This document shows positions 22,615 to 24,038 of a DNA stretch of 24,038 nt, one piece after another (position 1 is the first letter of the stretch; each line of letters opens with the position of its first letter). The notes under the pieces are model-generated. The model was given only the letters and a program-made list of their open reading frames with translations, searched no databases and was not told where the DNA came from. The position numbers and the translations under genes are program-made. The stretch is from NCBI GenBank assembly GCA_963593685.1, contig CAVBBP010000041.1:1-24038 (forward strand), in the 5' to 3' direction. The DNA comes from W0P28-013 sp963593685. GTDB taxonomy: Bacteria > Bacteroidota > Bacteroidia > Bacteroidales > Paludibacteraceae.

Positions 22615-23784
22615 TCACTCGGGCAGGCTATCGGCATGAATGCGGCGAATTTGTTCGTCGGAAATGAGTATCCACGCATTTATAAACTGCTGGTGAAAGA
22701 GTGAGTTGATGGGAATGGTGGCCGAGATGGAGTCGCGGTCGTGTGCCAAAAGTCGCACAAGGCGCAGTTGGCTCGCATAAGCCTCTTGGCGCGATGCAAT
22801 CTGCCCCCTTTCGATGCTATCGACCACGAGCGACACGGTACTGCTAATGTGCCGTTGGGCAGCATCGATCATCTGTTGTTGAGCGGGCGTGAAGTCGCGT
22901 GTGCGCACCACGGTGTCGCACTGCTGCACCACCAAAGTATCGACCGTATGCGCCATCGGTACAGTTTCGGTTTGTGGCCGACGAAATGCCCACACCGCCA
23001 CCGCCGCAAAAACAACAAAAAGTGCCAATTTCGATACGCCCGAAGTGAGCATCAGCGTGCGGTCGATGGCGCGACGCACCGCATTGCAGTCGGCATAACG
23101 CTGCTCGCGATTGTGGCGCATACAACGCCTTGCAACATGCCCAAAACGGTGCGGAAAAATGAGCCGCAGCAGTTTGCCAACAGCATAAACATCGGCGCGA
23201 CAATCTATCTTGCAATCGCCACGCAACTGTTCGGGAGCAGCATATTCGCGGCTGCCAGCGGGCTGTTTCAGTATGGCGTGGCTATCGCTGTCCGACAGGC
23301 CAAAATCGATTATTTTGACATGCGCTCCGTTGCGCGTTACGAGAATGTTCGATGGCTTCAAGTCGCGATGAACAATTTGCTTTGCGTGTACAAATGCCAG
23401 CGCATCGAGCAGTTCGTAAACAATGCGCAACCGCACCTTGGTCGATGGTTTTGTGCGCAGAAATTCGCGCAGCGTTACCCCATCGACATACTCCATCACT
23501 ATGCAATCGCCCACCACCGAATCGCGCACGCGATCGACCACCGCCACAATGTTCTGATGCTCGAGCGGAAGCATCAGGTCGAACTCCTTGTCGAGCAGTT
23601 GGCGATAGGCCGTTTTGTCGGCATACTCTGGCTTCAACCCCTTGAGTATAAACCATTTGCCGTGGCGTTTGGCCTTACACAGCAGACTAAAACCAGCGTT
23701 GGGCAAGCACTCGTGCGCCGTAAACTGATTGGTGCAGTTTTCGCCCTCTGGCGTAAGCGTCCCTGACGAAGAAATGGAATCCAT
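22615..23784 (-). CDS. Membrane-anchored Hanks-type Ser/Thr protein kinase
   Basis: 389 residues. The cytoplasmic kinase domain covers about 22-245: ATP lysine K48 (WFILKGLK), helix-C glutamate E67, catalytic loop IVHRDLKPSNIL (D141, N146), metal-binding DFG at D160, and YAAPEQLRG as the APE motif. The glycine-rich loop is degenerate (CLPNAGFSLLCKAKRHGKWF) with no GxGxxG. One membrane segment (about 252-267, KLALFVVFAAVAVWAF) is followed by an extracytoplasmic region of about 120 residues with no recognised domain and a helical, Gln-rich character (TPAQQQMIDAAQRHI). This topology suggests sensing outside and phosphorylation inside; substrates are unknown. No promoter box was found upstream, where the region is a repeat mosaic. 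Confidence 0.88.
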   Translation of the reverse strand: MDSISSSGTLTPEGENCTNQFTAHECLPNAGFSLLCKAKRHGKWFILKGLKPEYADKTAYRQLLDKEFDLMLPLEHQNIVAVVDRVRDSVVGDCIVMEYVDGVTLREFLRTKPSTKVRLRIVYELLDALAFVHAKQIVHRDLKPSNILVTRNGAHVKIIDFGLSDSDSHAILKQPAGSREYAAPEQLRGDCKIDCRADVYAVGKLLRLIFPHRFGHVARRCMRHNREQRYADCNAVRRAIDRTLMLTSGVSKLALFVVFAAVAVWAFRRPQTETVPMAHTVDTLVVQQCDTVVRTRDFTPAQQQMIDAAQRHISSTVSLVVDSIERGQIASRQEAYASQLRLVRLLAHDRDSISATIPINSLFHQQFINAWILISDEQIRRIHADSLPE

Positions 23785-24038
23785 TATATTGGTGAGGAGT
23801 GAGGAATTAGGAGTGAGGAGTGATGCGGCAGAGCCGCAGAATTTCAGATTTCAGATTTCAAATTTCAAATTTCAAATTTCAAATTAAACTATTAGAAACT
23901 AGAAACAGTGCGAAGCACGAGAAACTTAGAAACAAAAATTGCGTCAGCAATTTTGAGAAACTAGAAATCAGAAATTAGAAATCAGAAATTAGAAATAAAC
24001 ATTAGTCCTGCCTAATTTTCCCCCGAAGCGGGAATGTG
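23785..24038. repeat. Repeat-mosaic region upstream of the kinase gene
   Basis: No gene up to the window edge. Plus strand: GAGGAGTGAGGAATTAGGAG words, a GCGG-CAGA-GCCGC palindrome, ATTTCAGATTTCAG and AAATTTC words (23840-23886), TAGAAACTAGAAACAG, GTGCGAAGCAC and GAGAAACTTAGAAAC (23909-23933), AAAATTGCGTCAGCAATTTT (23937-23956), AGAAATCAGAAATTAGAAAT words and a final CCCCCGAAGCGGG hairpin. The word order repeats that of the minus strand at 2672-2898. Confidence 0.8.

Overview
The window looks like chromosomal DNA of a Bacteroidota bacterium, most likely Bacteroidales. The evidence is promoter boxes of the TAnnTTTG type with an upstream TTTG, mostly weak or absent Shine-Dalgarno sequences, a DUF6242-type lipoprotein with a LAAC lipobox, a stand-alone LytTR regulator, a Bacteroidota-type sufBCDS set and an IspH ending in the GICGATSTP motif. 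Every gene I can support lies on the minus strand, so transcription runs from high to low coordinates. I saw no tRNA, rRNA, CRISPR array or transposase gene.

In transcription order: a membrane-anchored Ser/Thr kinase (23784-22615); an antitoxin/YoeB-type toxin pair (22395-21869); sppA (21312-19582); dnaG (19346-17292); sufB (17241-15793) behind its own promoter; then guanine deaminase, a PnuC-family transporter, sufC, sufD and sufS (15421-10142) as a tight run. A small membrane protein (9896-9492), ispH and pfkA follow. Then come a RhuM-family gene, a LytTR / phosphodiester-glycosidase / DUF6242 lipoprotein cluster, and an MmeI-like single-chain restriction-modification enzyme that runs off the left edge.

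The housekeeping core covers Fe-S cluster assembly (SufBCDS), the Fe-S enzyme IspH of isoprenoid synthesis, glycolysis (PfkA), priming of replication (DnaG), purine and vitamin-precursor handling (guanine deaminase, PnuC) and envelope proteolysis (SppA). The flanks are accessory: toxin-antitoxin, kinase, RhuM and restriction-modification.

The most unusual property is the non-coding DNA. Almost every larger gap is a mosaic of short degenerate repeat words and small palindromes that recur in a partly conserved order. Some reach into genes. One family sits at or just after stop codons and supplies the stop of sufS and the C-terminus of ispH. GC-rich 39-bp palindromic units have expanded in frame inside the restriction-modification enzyme, just before its catalytic NPPF motif.
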